From the NCBI GenBank assembly GCA_963704335.1, contig OY969889.1, positions 1,922,001-1,986,000 on the forward strand: a DNA stretch of 64,000 bases, written 5' to 3'. The first letter of the stretch is position 1, and the number at the start of each line of letters is the position of its first letter. The notes beneath the pieces are model-generated. The model worked only from the letters and a program-made list of their open reading frames with translations. It ran no database searches and was not told the DNA's origin. The stretch is from PALSA-612 sp963704335 (GTDB lineage: Bacteria > Actinomycetota > Thermoleophilia > Gaiellales > Gaiellaceae). The position numbers were made by a program, and so were the translations under genes. This document shows, piece by piece, positions 30,260 to 39,078 of the stretch.

Positions 30260-31363
30260 GTGAGGAGGGACTACTACGACGTTCTCGGCGTCGGCCGCGA
30301 CACGGACAGCGCCTCCGTCAAGAAGGCATTTCGGCGGCTCGCGCGCGAGCTCCATCCGGACGTCTCGGACGCCCCGGACGCCGACGAGCGGTTCAAGGAG
30401 GTCGTGGAGGCCTACGAAGTGCTCTCCAGCACCGAGCGTCGCGAGCTCTACGACCGCTACGGCTTCGACGGCCTGCGGAACGGTGGCTACGTCCCCACGT
30501 CGTTCGACCTGGGGAGCCTGTCGGATCTCTTCTCGGCGTTCTTCGGCGACGACCTCTTCGCTGCGCGTGGTCGCGGCAGACGAGGCGCCGATGTCGGCGC
30601 CGAGATATCGATCGAGCTGGCCGAAGCCGCGCAAGGCGTGACGCGGAACGTCGTGTTCCAGGTCGCCGCACCTTGCGCCACGTGCCACGGCAGCGGGATG
30701 GAGCCCGGGACGGCCCCGGTCGACTGCCCGCAGTGCGGCGGCATGGGTCGGCTGCAGCACGTGTCTCGCACGGCCTTCGGCGAGTTCGTGCGCACGCAAA
30801 CGTGTTCTGCGTGCGGCGGCATGGGCAGCGTGATCGAGACGCCATGCTCGGCCTGCGAAGGAGCGGGTCACACGATCGCCGAGCGGACCGTGGACGTGGC
30901 CATCCCGGCAGGGATTCACGACGGCCAGCGGATCAGGATCTCGGGGAAGGGTCACGCCGGCACGCCGGGCGGCGTGGCGGGCGACGCCTACGTGCTCGTA
31001 CGTGTACTCCAGGACCCGCGCTTCGTGCGCGAGGGTAACGACATCTTCTCGGCGGTCGACATCACGCTCACGCAGGCGGCGCTCGGTGCGACGCTGAGCG
31101 TTGCCACGCTCGACGGCGAGCGCGAGCTCGCGCTCGAGCCCGGGACACAGCCGGGCGACGTGCGCGTTCTGCGCGGCCAGGGGATGCCCGTGCTCTCCGG
31201 CGCCGGCCGCGGCGACCACCGCGTGCTTGTCAACGTGCACATCCCGCGTCGACTCACATCGGAGCAGCGTGAGCTCCTCGAGACGCTGGCGGCGAGCGAC
31301 AACGGCGAGATGTACGAGGACGACACCGGTCTGCTCGGCCGGCTGAAGGCGCACTTCCGCTGA
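30260..31363 (+). CDS. dnaJ: Chaperone protein DnaJ
   Basis: Type I Hsp40 co-chaperone of DnaK, 367 residues. J domain residues 1-65 with HPD at 32-34, a short Gly-poor linker, four zinc motifs (CATCHGSG, CPQCGGMG, CSACGGMG, CSACEGAG) and the C-terminal substrate domains with AIPAGIHDGQRIRISGKGH. Start GTG 30260, 7 bases after hrcA. It belongs to the hrcA-dnaJ pair without grpE or dnaK here, so is probably the secondary DnaJ2 type of actinobacteria. Confidence 0.95.
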   Translation: MRRDYYDVLGVGRDTDSASVKKAFRRLARELHPDVSDAPDADERFKEVVEAYEVLSSTERRELYDRYGFDGLRNGGYVPTSFDLGSLSDLFSAFFGDDLFAARGRGRRGADVGAEISIELAEAAQGVTRNVVFQVAAPCATCHGSGMEPGTAPVDCPQCGGMGRLQHVSRTAFGEFVRTQTCSACGGMGSVIETPCSACEGAGHTIAERTVDVAIPAGIHDGQRIRISGKGHAGTPGGVAGDAYVLVRVLQDPRFVREGNDIFSAVDITLTQAALGATLSVATLDGERELALEPGTQPGDVRVLRGQGMPVLSGAGRGDHRVLVNVHIPRRLTSEQRELLETLAASDNGEMYEDDTGLLGRLKAHFR

Positions 31364-32118
31364 AGCGCGTCGCCGTCCTCGTCTCCCTCGAGCGCGCCGA
31401 GGAAGGCCGGGCCATCATGCTCGAGCTGTTCCCACAGGGCATCGAGGAGCGGGACGTCGGCGACGCGATCGAGTTGGCCGCGTACACCGACGCGCCGGGT
31501 GAGGGTCGCCTGCGCGCAGTCTTCTCCGACGTGGAGGCTGCGGAGTTCCCGGAGGGCTGGGAAGAGCGCTGGCGCGAGTTCCATCACGGCGTCCGCATCG
31601 GCCAGCTCTGGGTCGGGCCGCCTTGGGAGCCGCCACCCGACGGCGTAGAGGTCGTCGTCATCGAGCCCGGTCGTGCGTTCGGGACGGGTGCCCATCCGAC
31701 GACGCGGCTCTGCATCGAGCTGCTCGCGGAGCGTCCCTGCGGCTCGCTGCTGGACGTCGGTTGCGGGTCCGGCGTGCTGGCAGTCGCCGGGGCGAAGCTC
31801 GGATTCACGCCCATTTACGCCGTCGACCACGATCCGGTTGCCGTCGAAGCTGCCATCGCCAACGCCGCGGCAAACGGCGTCGACATCCAGCCGCGAGTCG
31901 CCGACGCGCATGCCGGCGAGCTGCCGGACGCCGCCACGACTGTGGCCAATCTCACGCTCGACGATGTCCGCGAGCTCGCATCGCACATCCGCTCGGCCCG
32001 GCTCGTGACGTCGGGATATCTCGACACGGACTCGCTGAATTTGCAGGGCCGGGCAAGCGTGGGCCGAGCAACGCTCGACGGCTGGGCCGCAGACGTGTGG
32101 GTGCGCGCCGAGGAGTAA
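31360..32118 (+). CDS. prmA: Ribosomal protein L11 methyltransferase, likely CTG start
   Basis: SAM-dependent methyltransferase acting on L11, about 252 residues. Motifs: RAFGTGAHPTTRLCIELL, LLDVGCGSGVLAVAGAKLG (SAM loop) and VANLTLDDV where most have N-I-L. Conserved N-terminal sequence (KRVAVLVSLERAEEGRAIMLELF) continues upstream of the first ATG, 31417, back to CTG 31360, which overlaps the dnaJ stop as CTGA; a GAAGG lies about 10 bases upstream. I therefore favour a CTG start; the ATG would cut off a strand and helix. Confidence 0.85.
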   Translation: MKRVAVLVSLERAEEGRAIMLELFPQGIEERDVGDAIELAAYTDAPGEGRLRAVFSDVEAAEFPEGWEERWREFHHGVRIGQLWVGPPWEPPPDGVEVVVIEPGRAFGTGAHPTTRLCIELLAERPCGSLLDVGCGSGVLAVAGAKLGFTPIYAVDHDPVAVEAAIANAAANGVDIQPRVADAHAGELPDAATTVANLTLDDVRELASHIRSARLVTSGYLDTDSLNLQGRASVGRATLDGWAADVWVRAEE

Positions 32119-32129
32119 CGTTCCGCGCG

Positions 32130-33320
32130 ATGGCGACCTTCTCGATCGGCTTCCTCGGTTGCAAGGTGTCGCACGCCGACGCTCATGCCGTGCGGGAGCG
32201 CCTGCTCGCCGACGGTCATTCCGAGAGCCGGGACGCGGCCGATGTCGCTGTGGTCAGTACGTGCTGCGTGACGCACGAGGCGGTGTCGAAGTCCCGTAAG
32301 GCCGTCTCCCGGCTCGCCCGCACGCACGGTCGCGTCTACGTCACCGGTTGCGCGGCCAACCTGCCGGCCGATGCCTTCGCAGGGCTCGCGAGCAACGTCG
32401 TGGTCATCGCCCGGCCGAGCGAGGAGACGCCCGAGGCCATCGCGGGCGACGTCGGCGCCATCGCGTGCGTCCAGGCGGACGCACGGCTCGATCGTGTGCG
32501 CGCCTTCGTGAAGGTGCAGGACGGATGCAGCTTCTCGTGTGCGTTCTGCGTGATCCCACTCGTGCGCGGAGCTTCGCGTAGCCGATCGGCCGAGCGGGTC
32601 CTGGGGGAGATCGAGCGCCGCGTACAGCAGGGTCATCGCGAGGTCGTGCTCACGGGAATCAACCTCGGCTGCTACCGCGACCGCGAGGCCGGCTACGACC
32701 TGGCGCGACTCGTCCGCGACGCCGGAGCCACGCCCGGCCTGGCGAGGCTGCGACTCTCGTCGATCGAGGTGAACCACGTCAGTGAGGACCTCGTTGCGGC
32801 GCTTCGCGAGACGCCAACGGTGGGAAGGCATCTCCATGTGCCGCTGCAGTCCGGCGACGACCGGGTCCTGAAGGCGATGGGCAGGCGCTACGACGTCGCG
32901 ACCTTCCTGCGCCGAACCGGCATCGCCAGTGACTTCAACCTCACCACCGACGTCATCGTCGGCTTTCCCGAGGAAGACGAGCACGCGTTTCGCAACACGC
33001 TCGGTGTGGTCGCCGAGGCCGGGATCACGAAGACGCACGTCTTCCCCTACTCGCCGCGCCCTGGAACGCGCACGGCGGCGGCAGACACGGTCGAGCCGCA
33101 AGAGAAGAAGGCACGTTCCGCACGGCTGCGGGCGCTCTCGCGAGAGGCTGAGCTCGCGCACTGGCGGCGCAAGCTGGGAGCTCATGACGTAGTGCTCGTC
33201 GACCGCCCCGGCCGCGGCTACGGCGACGACTATGCCCCATGGCTCGTGGACGGACAGGTGGGCGAGCTCGTCCCCGTTCGCGGCCTCGAGGTGACCGGGG
33301 AGGGGATTCGAGCTGCCTGA
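32130..33320 (+). CDS. mtaB: MiaB-like tRNA methylthiotransferase (MtaB type)
   Basis: 396 residues. N-terminal UPF0004 domain with cluster Cys11, Cys45 and Cys74 (LGCKVSHADA, STCCVT, TGCAAN), radical SAM Cys133, Cys137 and Cys140 (DGCSFSCAFC), and a short TRAM-like end. GCKVS/N-type start and gene order after prmA fit MtaB, which modifies t6A37 of tRNA to ms2t6A. ATG 32130, 11 bases after prmA. Confidence 0.87.
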   Translation: MATFSIGFLGCKVSHADAHAVRERLLADGHSESRDAADVAVVSTCCVTHEAVSKSRKAVSRLARTHGRVYVTGCAANLPADAFAGLASNVVVIARPSEETPEAIAGDVGAIACVQADARLDRVRAFVKVQDGCSFSCAFCVIPLVRGASRSRSAERVLGEIERRVQQGHREVVLTGINLGCYRDREAGYDLARLVRDAGATPGLARLRLSSIEVNHVSEDLVAALRETPTVGRHLHVPLQSGDDRVLKAMGRRYDVATFLRRTGIASDFNLTTDVIVGFPEEDEHAFRNTLGVVAEAGITKTHVFPYSPRPGTRTAAADTVEPQEKKARSARLRALSREAELAHWRRKLGAHDVVLVDRPGRGYGDDYAPWLVDGQVGELVPVRGLEVTGEGIRAA

Positions 33321-33642
33321 GGACTGCCTCTTCTGCAGGCTCTACCGCGAGGGCGATCACGTCGCCTCCGCTCCCGGAGTCGTGGCCATTCGTGACATCT
33401 CGCCGAGGGCGCCTACGCACCTGCTCGTCATCCCCGAGCGGCACATCGAGTCCTTCCGCGACATCGCCGAGTTTTCGCCTGACGAGGCGAAGCAGGTGCT
33501 CGACTTCATCGCCAAAACGGCGGCAGAGTCAGGGCTGGGCGATTACCGTGTCACCGTGAACGTCGGCGCCGGCGCAGGACAAACGGTCTTCCATCTCCAC
33601 TGGCACATCCTCGGTGGACGCCCGCTGGGCGGGATGGCATGA
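33313..33642 (+). CDS. HIT family nucleotide hydrolase/transferase, CTG start
   Basis: 109 residues. Histidine triad HLHWHIL near the end, and a full N-terminus DCLFCRLYREGDHVA before GVVAIRDISPRAPTHLLVIP. No ATG, GTG or TTG occurs in this frame before the Cys pair; after the in-frame TGA at 33292 the only reasonable start is CTG 33313, which has a strong GGGGAGGGG ribosome site 6-8 bases upstream. GTG 33382 would remove the first strands. It overlaps the mtaB stop. Confidence 0.87.
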   Translation: MPEDCLFCRLYREGDHVASAPGVVAIRDISPRAPTHLLVIPERHIESFRDIAEFSPDEAKQVLDFIAKTAAESGLGDYRVTVNVGAGAGQTVFHLHWHILGGRPLGGMA

Positions 33643-34082
33643 GCCTCATCGCCCGCATGGAGGGTGACCTCGAGTCGGCGATGAAGGAGCGCGACGGCAA
33701 TCGCCGCGACGCACTCCGCCTGCTGCTGAACGCCCTGCGCAGCGCCGAGAAAGAGCTCCAGCGGCCGCTGAGCGACGACGAGGAGCTGCAGGTGCTGCAG
33801 CGCGAGCGCAAGCGCCGTCAGGAAGCGTTCGACGCGTACGAGGCGGCCGGACGGGAAGAACAGGCCGACAGGGAGGACTACGAGCTCGAGGTGCTCGAGG
33901 AGTTCATGCCGGAGCCGCTCTCGGAGGACGACGTGGAGCGGATCGTGGACGACGCGATCGCCGAGGTGGGCGCGACGAGCATGCGCGAGCTCGGCCGGGT
34001 GATGGCGGACGTGATGCCGCAGGTGGCGGGCCGCGCCGACGGCTCCGTCGTCAGCCAGATCGTCCGCGAGAAGCTCGCGTAG
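33639..34082 (+). CDS. GatB/YqeY domain protein
   Basis: 147 residues, mostly helical. SLIARMEGDLESAMKERDGNRRDALRLL and the tail MRELGRVMADVMPQVAGRADGSVVSQIV (seen in pieces) match YqeY, a family resembling the tRNA-binding tail of GatB. Role unproven, perhaps tRNA-linked. Start overlaps the HIT stop. Confidence 0.9.
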   Translation: MSLIARMEGDLESAMKERDGNRRDALRLLLNALRSAEKELQRPLSDDEELQVLQRERKRRQEAFDAYEAAGREEQADREDYELEVLEEFMPEPLSEDDVERIVDDAIAEVGATSMRELGRVMADVMPQVAGRADGSVVSQIVREKLA

Positions 34083-34088
34083 ATCTCG

Positions 34089-35063
34089 GTGACCCAGGCC
34101 GTTCTCTCAGTCTCCAACGATGTCGCCGCCGAGCTTGCGGGTGTCGACGACGGTGTGCTCGACTCGCTGCGGGAGCGCCTGCACTGCTCGATCCATTTGC
34201 GCGGCAACCGGCTGACACTCGAAGGTGACGAGCAGCGTGTACAGGAGGCTCAGATCGTCGTTGGCGAGCTCGTGGAGCTCGTCGAGGGCGGCCACGACAT
34301 CGGTCCCGGCACGGTGGATGCGGTGCTCGGCGCGCTGGAGCAGGCCGAGGACATCCGGGAGGTGTTCGAGGACATCGTCTGGCGGCACCGCGGCAAGAAG
34401 ATCGCGCCCAAGACCGTCAATCAGAAGCGCTATGTGGACGCGATCCGCAACCACACGATCACGTTCGCAATCGGCCCCGCGGGTACCGGCAAGACGTACC
34501 TCGCAATGGCGCTTGCCGTCCGCGCGCTCTCGGAGCGCGAGGTCGGGCGCATCATCCTTACCCGGCCGGCGGTGGAGGCAGGCGAGCGGCTCGGCTTCCT
34601 GCCCGGCGACATCCTCGCCAAGGTGGACCCGTACCTGCGGCCCCTGTACGACGCGCTCTACGACATGCTCGACGCCGACCGGCTGACGGCGCACATGGAC
34701 AAGGGCGCGATCGAGGTGGCGCCGCTCGCTTTCATGCGGGGGCGCACGCTCAACGACTCGTTCATCATTCTCGACGAGGCGCAGAACACCAGTCCCGAGC
34801 AGATGCAGATGTTCCTCACGCGGCTCGGCTTCGGCTCGAAGGTCGTCGTCACCGGTGACGCCACGCAGATCGACCTGCCGCGGGAGCAGGGCTCCGGCCT
34901 CTTGACCGTAGAGGACATTCTCGACGGCATCGAGGGCATCGCGTTCATCCGCTTCGGGCACGAGGACGTCGTGCGGCACAAGATCGTCCAGCGCATCGTC
35001 GAGGCCTACCGCCTGCACCTCGAGGAGTCGCAGCCCGGCCATGGTCGAGATCGAGATCGATAA
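34089..35063 (+). CDS. phoH: PhoH-like ATPase
   Basis: 324 residues. N-terminal KH-like segment, then a P-loop ATPase: Walker A GPAGTGKTYLA, TRPAVEAGERLGFLPGD and Walker B FIILDEAQNTSPEQM, close to PhoH/YbeZ. PhoH is thought to work with YbeY in RNA quality control, and ybeY indeed follows, overlapping by 23 bases. Start GTG 34089. Confidence 0.92.
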   Translation: MTQAVLSVSNDVAAELAGVDDGVLDSLRERLHCSIHLRGNRLTLEGDEQRVQEAQIVVGELVELVEGGHDIGPGTVDAVLGALEQAEDIREVFEDIVWRHRGKKIAPKTVNQKRYVDAIRNHTITFAIGPAGTGKTYLAMALAVRALSEREVGRIILTRPAVEAGERLGFLPGDILAKVDPYLRPLYDALYDMLDADRLTAHMDKGAIEVAPLAFMRGRTLNDSFIILDEAQNTSPEQMQMFLTRLGFGSKVVVTGDATQIDLPREQGSGLLTVEDILDGIEGIAFIRFGHEDVVRHKIVQRIVEAYRLHLEESQPGHGRDRDR

Positions 35064-35415
35064 CCGGAGCGGGGTGGAGGTCGACGAGCCGGCCGTGCAC
35101 GACGTCGTACGCACCGTCCTGGCCGGCGAGGGCATCGAGTCAGGTGAGGTCGGCGTTGCGTTCGTAGGCCCGGACGAGATGAGAGCACTCAAGGCCGAGC
35201 ACCTCGGCATCGCGGAGGCCACCGACGTGCTTTCGTTCCCCATCGACGGACGCGAAGAGCTGCCGGCCGGTTTGCCTCGCCAGCTCGGCGACGCCGTCAT
35301 CTGTCCGCAGGTCACGGGCGAGGCGTGGCGAAAACCGCTCGTGCACGGGCTGCTACATCTGCTCGGGTACGGGCACGGAGTGGAGATGGAGAAGCGGGAA
35401 GAGGTCTACGCGTGA
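35041..35415 (+). CDS. ybeY: Endoribonuclease YbeY
   Basis: 124 residues. The zinc motif HGLLHLLGYGH is complete, with TDVLSFPI upstream. YbeY matures 16S rRNA 3' ends and takes part in ribosome quality control. ATG 35041 lies within the phoH end. The protein is a little shorter than usual because it ends soon after the zinc motif. Confidence 0.93.
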   Translation: MVEIEIDNRSGVEVDEPAVHDVVRTVLAGEGIESGEVGVAFVGPDEMRALKAEHLGIAEATDVLSFPIDGREELPAGLPRQLGDAVICPQVTGEAWRKPLVHGLLHLLGYGHGVEMEKREEVYA

Positions 35416-36134
35416 GCCGCCGGCGGGCGCTGTCGCTCCTCGAGAGCTTCAACTTCGCGATCGAGGGCATCGTGCACGTGCTGCGCACGCATCGAAACAT
35501 GCGGCTGCACTTCGCCGCCGCGATCGTCATCCTCGTCGCCGCCGTGTGGGTGGGCGTCACGCGGTTCGAGCTGATCGCCCTCATGCTCGCCATCGCGTTC
35601 GTGCTCGTCGCCGAGATGATCAACTCGGCGGTCGAGCAGGCGATCGACGTCGCTACGACGTCGTTCGACCCGCTGGCCAAGCTCGCCAAGGACATCGCCG
35701 CGGGCGCGGTGCTGATTGCGGCGGTGACCGCCGTCGCCATCGGCTATCTGATCTTCTCTCGGCGCCTCGGTGAGCCCGCGACGAATGCGATCGACCGCCT
35801 GCGCAACGCGCCTGTGACGGTGACGCTTGCGGCGCTCGCGCTGGTGACCCTGATCGTGATCGCGACGAAGGCGTGGACCGGGCGGGGGACGCCGCTACGC
35901 GGTGGCCTGCCGTCGGGTCATGCGGCGATCGCGTTCGCCGGGTGGATGGCCGTGACGTACATCGTCGGCGGGGACGAGCACCGCTTCATCGTCTCGTCGA
36001 TCATGTTCATCATGGCAGTGCTCGTGGCGGAGACCCGGGTCGAGGCAGGCTTCCACTCGACGCTCGAGGTCGCGTACGGTGGGTTGCTCGGCGCCCTCGT
36101 CACCCTGGTCGTCTTCCAGCTCTTCTTCGATTGA
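35412..36134 (+). CDS. Diacylglycerol/undecaprenol kinase DgkA fused to PAP2 phosphatase
   Basis: 240 residues, two membrane enzymes in one chain. Residues 1-115: DgkA-type kinase with LESFNFAIEGIVHVLRTHRNMRLHFAAA and AEMINSAVEQAID. Residues 125-240: PAP2 phosphatase with KAWTGRGTPLRGGLPSGHAA and a late GFHSTLEV His. Kinase plus phosphatase on the same lipid suggests undecaprenyl phosphate recycling; this fusion is seen in several bacteria. Start GTG 35412 overlaps the ybeY stop. Confidence 0.88.
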   Translation: MSRRRALSLLESFNFAIEGIVHVLRTHRNMRLHFAAAIVILVAAVWVGVTRFELIALMLAIAFVLVAEMINSAVEQAIDVATTSFDPLAKLAKDIAAGAVLIAAVTAVAIGYLIFSRRLGEPATNAIDRLRNAPVTVTLAALALVTLIVIATKAWTGRGTPLRGGLPSGHAAIAFAGWMAVTYIVGGDEHRFIVSSIMFIMAVLVAETRVEAGFHSTLEVAYGGLLGALVTLVVFQLFFD

Positions 36135-36139
36135 CAGAC

Positions 36140-36517
36140 GTGAACGTCACCCCGGCCGACGGCGAGCTCTACGAGCAGGCAGTGGCCGTGTCGGCACGCG
36201 CGTATGCGCCGTACTCGCGCTTTCTCGTGGGCGCGGCCGCGCGCGCGCGTGACGGCCGCGTCTTTCTCGGCGTCAATGTCGAGAACGCTGCGTATCCACT
36301 CGGCGTGTGCGCGGAGAAGTCGGCGCTGACGGCTGCGGTGACCGGAGGGAGCGGGCCGGGCGACCTCGATGCGATCGCGATCACCGCGTCGCCGTGCGGC
36401 GGCTGCCGGCAGTGGCTCGTGGAGATGGGCATCGAACGCGTCGTCTACGCGCGTGCGGGCGGCGAGGTCGTGGTGGCAACTCCGGCTGAACTTTTGCCAG
36501 ACACTTTCGAGTTGTGA
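36140..36517 (+). CDS. cdd: Cytidine deaminase
   Basis: Pyrimidine salvage enzyme, 125 residues, homotetrameric type. Zinc and catalytic residues: CAEKSAL (with Glu) and SPCGGCRQ. YSRFLVGAAARARDGRVFLGVNVENAAY is the usual N-terminal region (in pieces). GTG 36140 is used; TTG 36131, which overlaps the previous stop as TTGA, is an alternative. Placement between dgkA/PAP2 and era is common. Confidence 0.93.
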   Translation: MNVTPADGELYEQAVAVSARAYAPYSRFLVGAAARARDGRVFLGVNVENAAYPLGVCAEKSALTAAVTGGSGPGDLDAIAITASPCGGCRQWLVEMGIERVVYARAGGEVVVATPAELLPDTFEL

Positions 36518-36568
36518 CGAATTTTGTGCAGATGCGGTGCTTCTATCCGGCAGGCAGCGAGCCGTGCG

Positions 36569-36640
36569 CGGGGGGAACCTCCCGGTTCCGCCCCGGGACC
36601 CCCCTCCCCGTGTCCGCTGCGCGGACGGGCGCTACGCGCC
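36569..36640. repeat. Cluster of GC-rich hairpins including GGAACC-TCCC-GGTTCC, copy 2
   Basis: Three consecutive palindromes: 36574-36589 (core shared with 1786-1801, arms extendable by several G/C), GTCCGC-TGC-GCGGAC at 36612-36626, and GGCGC-TAC-GCGCC at 36628-36640. They fill most of the 172-base gap between cdd and era; no gene is seen there. Confidence 0.6.
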
Positions 36641-36689
36641 GGTGGGGCGCTCCCGAAGGACAGCTGCTGAGGACACGCCCAAGTAGGCC

Positions 36690-37550
36690 GTGAAAAGCGG
36701 CTTCGTCGCCGTCGCCGGCCGCCCCAACGTCGGGAAGTCCAGCCTCGTCAACGCGCTCTCCGGCGCCAAGGTGGCGATCGTCTCCGACAAGCCGCAAACG
36801 ACTCGCCGGCGCATCTTCGGCATCGCCAACGGCGAGGAGCATCAGCTCGTGCTCGTCGATATGCCGGGCTTCCAGCGGCCCCTCGACGCCCTCACCGAGC
36901 GCATGCAGCGCACCGTCGACCGCTCGTTCGACGACGTCGACGCCGTCCTGCTCGTGCTCGATTGCCGCGAGCGAATCGGCGCGGGCGACCGCTTCATCGC
37001 CGAGCGAGTCTTCGGACTGAACGTGCCTGTCGTGATCGCCCTCAACAAGATCGACCGCCTGAAGCAGGGTCACGTCGCGAGCCAGATGGCGACCGGCGCC
37101 GAGCTGGGCAACTTCCTCGCCCTCCATCCGGTCAGCGCGAAAACGGGGGACGGCATCGACGAGCTGCGCCAGGAGCTCGTGGAGCTGCTGCCCGAAGGCC
37201 CGGCCTACTTCCCGCCGGACACGCGCACGGACCTCCCGCTCGAGGCGCAGGTCTCGGAGCTGGTGCGCGAGAAGGCGCTGGCGCTCACCCGGGAAGAGGT
37301 GCCGCATGCCGTGTCGGTAGAGGTGGACGCGATCGAGGACCGGACCGTCCGCGCCTCGATCTATGTGGAGACCGAGTCGCAGAAGCAGATCGTCGTGGGC
37401 AAAGGCGGTCGTATCGTGCGCGAGATCGGGACGCGCGCACGACCCGAGATCGAGGCCCTCCTGGGCAGGGGCATCTTCCTCGACCTCCAGGTCAAGGTTC
37501 GCCCCAACTGGCGTCGCGACGACGCCATGCTCGAACGGCTCGGGCTCTAA
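36690..37550 (+). CDS. era: GTPase Era
   Basis: 286 residues. G1 GRPNVGKSSL, G3 DMPGF, G4 NKID, and a C-terminal KH domain with VGKGGRIVREIGTRAR. Era binds 16S rRNA during 30S assembly. Start GTG 36690 gives KSGFVAVAGRPN directly. The stop is three bases from the convergent lipoprotein gene. Confidence 0.95.
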   Translation: MKSGFVAVAGRPNVGKSSLVNALSGAKVAIVSDKPQTTRRRIFGIANGEEHQLVLVDMPGFQRPLDALTERMQRTVDRSFDDVDAVLLVLDCRERIGAGDRFIAERVFGLNVPVVIALNKIDRLKQGHVASQMATGAELGNFLALHPVSAKTGDGIDELRQELVELLPEGPAYFPPDTRTDLPLEAQVSELVREKALALTREEVPHAVSVEVDAIEDRTVRASIYVETESQKQIVVGKGGRIVREIGTRARPEIEALLGRGIFLDLQVKVRPNWRRDDAMLERLGL

Positions 37551-37553
37551 CCG

Positions 37554-38048
37554 CTAGGGACTGGAGCCGCTGCCGCCGATGTTGTAGCCCGCCGCCTGAA
37601 TGTCAGAGACCGCTTGTTCCAGCTCGCCGAACTCGGCGATGTTCTGGAACTCCGGGAGCTGCTCCGTTAGCTCCGCGATCGACGCGTTCTCGACCGTGTC
37701 GGCAAAGTCCCTGATCTCCGTAGCTGCTGACGCGGTCTTGTCCACCATCACCTGATGCGGGTCGGCAACGTCCTCGGGCGGCTCGATGCCGTCGAGGGAC
37801 GCGGAGGCGTCATCGAAGATGTCGGCGGCCTGGTTGAGGCCCGCGGTCATCGCGGGGATGTCTTGCGGATCGGAGAATGCCTGCTGGAGCTCTTCGGACG
37901 ATGACTGGAGGTCAGCCTGGAGCGCCTGCATTGCCTCCTCGTAGTCCTCCTTGGACAAGGCCCCGCCGTTGTCCCCGCCTCCTCCGCCGCAGCCTGCGAT
38001 CACCACGACGCCGAGCAGGCAGGCGAGCAGGATGACTGCTTTTCTCAC
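37554..38048 (-). CDS. Putative lipoprotein, helical
   Basis: 164 residues. Lipoprotein signal with lipobox VIAGC followed by a Gly-rich linker, then a mostly helical acidic region (YEEAMQALQADLQSSSEEL) of no family I recognise. It should be lipid-anchored on the outer face of the membrane. Start GTG 38048 has GGGAGGA just upstream. No near neighbour in the same direction, so function is open. Confidence 0.7.
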   Translation of the reverse strand: MRKAVILLACLLGVVVIAGCGGGGGDNGGALSKEDYEEAMQALQADLQSSSEELQQAFSDPQDIPAMTAGLNQAADIFDDASASLDGIEPPEDVADPHQVMVDKTASAATEIRDFADTVENASIAELTEQLPEFQNIAEFGELEQAVSDIQAAGYNIGGSGSSP

Positions 38049-38130
38049 GTGATCCTCCCGTCCTCGCGTAGCTAGTGGTGCGGAGCATACGACGCGTGTC
38101 GGCGGGGGCCGCCAATCGGTGCGCGAGGAC

Positions 38131-38136
38131 TACACT
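38131..38136 (+). promoter_or_regulatory. -10 element for leaderless deoC
   Basis: TACACT, exactly 6 bases before ATG 38143, with no ribosome site. Confidence 0.5.
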
Positions 38137-38142
38137 CCGCCC

Positions 38143-39078
38143 ATGGCCAGGACGCCCGTCCTGTCGGGCTTCGAGCTTCCGCTCGAGCCGCGCCTGCCTC
38201 GCATCGGCTCCGTGGATCAGGTCGCCGTGGAGGAGCGCGCGGCGTCGCTTGCCCGCCGGTCGATCAAGCGCGAGTCCAAGCTCTTCGCGCTCGAGCTGGC
38301 GATACGGATGATGGATCTGACGACCCTGGAGGGGCAGGACACGCCCGGGAAGGTGGCCGCCATCTGCTCGAAGGCGGTGCGTCCCGATCCCTCCGATCCG
38401 ACGATCCCGTCAGTTGCGGCTGTCTGCGTCTACCCCAATCTCGTGCCGGCCGCAGTCGACCGGCTGCAGGGCACGGGAGTGAAGGTGGCGTCGGTAGCCA
38501 CAGCGTTCCCGTCCGGCCAGTCGCCGACCGAGATCAAGGTGGCCGAGGCCGAGCAGGTCGTGGCCATGGGCGCAGACGAGGTCGACATGGTGATCGACCG
38601 CGGAGCGTTTCTCTCCGGCCGCTTCGCGAAGGTCTACGACGAGATCGTGCGGGTGAAGGAGGCGTGTGGTGACACCCACCTGAAGGTGATCCTCGAGGTC
38701 GGCGAGCTCGGCACCTACGACAATGTTCGACGCGCGTCGATCCTCGCCATCGCAGCCGGCGCAGACTTCATCAAGACGTCCACGGGCAAGCTCCCGCAGG
38801 CGGCGACGCTGCCCGTGACGCTCGTGATGCTCGAGGCCATTCGAGACGTCCACGACGAAACCGGCCGCAAGATCGGCATGAAGCCGGCCGGCGGCATTCG
38901 CCAGGCGAAGCAGGCCGTGCAGTACCTCGTGCAGCTCTACGAGACGCTCGGCCCCGACTGGCTGACGCCCGATCTCTATCGCCTCGGAGCATCCACGCTG
39001 CTCAATGATGTGCTGATGCAGGTCCGGAAGGAAAGGACGGGCCGCTACCAAAGCCCTGATTACTTCACCGTTGACTGA
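38143..39078 (+). CDS. deoC: Deoxyribose-phosphate aldolase
   Basis: 311 residues. Cleaves 2-deoxyribose 5-phosphate to glyceraldehyde 3-phosphate and acetaldehyde. Schiff-base Lys is K211 in ADFIKTSTGK; AVCVYPNL, ATAFPSGQ, DEVDMVIDRGA and MKPAGGIR are in family order. The protein is of the longer DeoC type. ATG 38143 is chosen by the leaderless promoter. Two aldehyde dehydrogenase genes follow, which may oxidise the acetaldehyde. Confidence 0.94.
   Translation: MARTPVLSGFELPLEPRLPRIGSVDQVAVEERAASLARRSIKRESKLFALELAIRMMDLTTLEGQDTPGKVAAICSKAVRPDPSDPTIPSVAAVCVYPNLVPAAVDRLQGTGVKVASVATAFPSGQSPTEIKVAEAEQVVAMGADEVDMVIDRGAFLSGRFAKVYDEIVRVKEACGDTHLKVILEVGELGTYDNVRRASILAIAAGADFIKTSTGKLPQAATLPVTLVMLEAIRDVHDETGRKIGMKPAGGIRQAKQAVQYLVQLYETLGPDWLTPDLYRLGASTLLNDVLMQVRKERTGRYQSPDYFTVD

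Noticed and set aside
29160..30270. CIRCE operator near hrcA-dnaJ
   Set aside because: No TTAGCACTC-N9-GAGTGCTAA-like repeat could be found in the hemW-hrcA or hrcA-dnaJ junctions.
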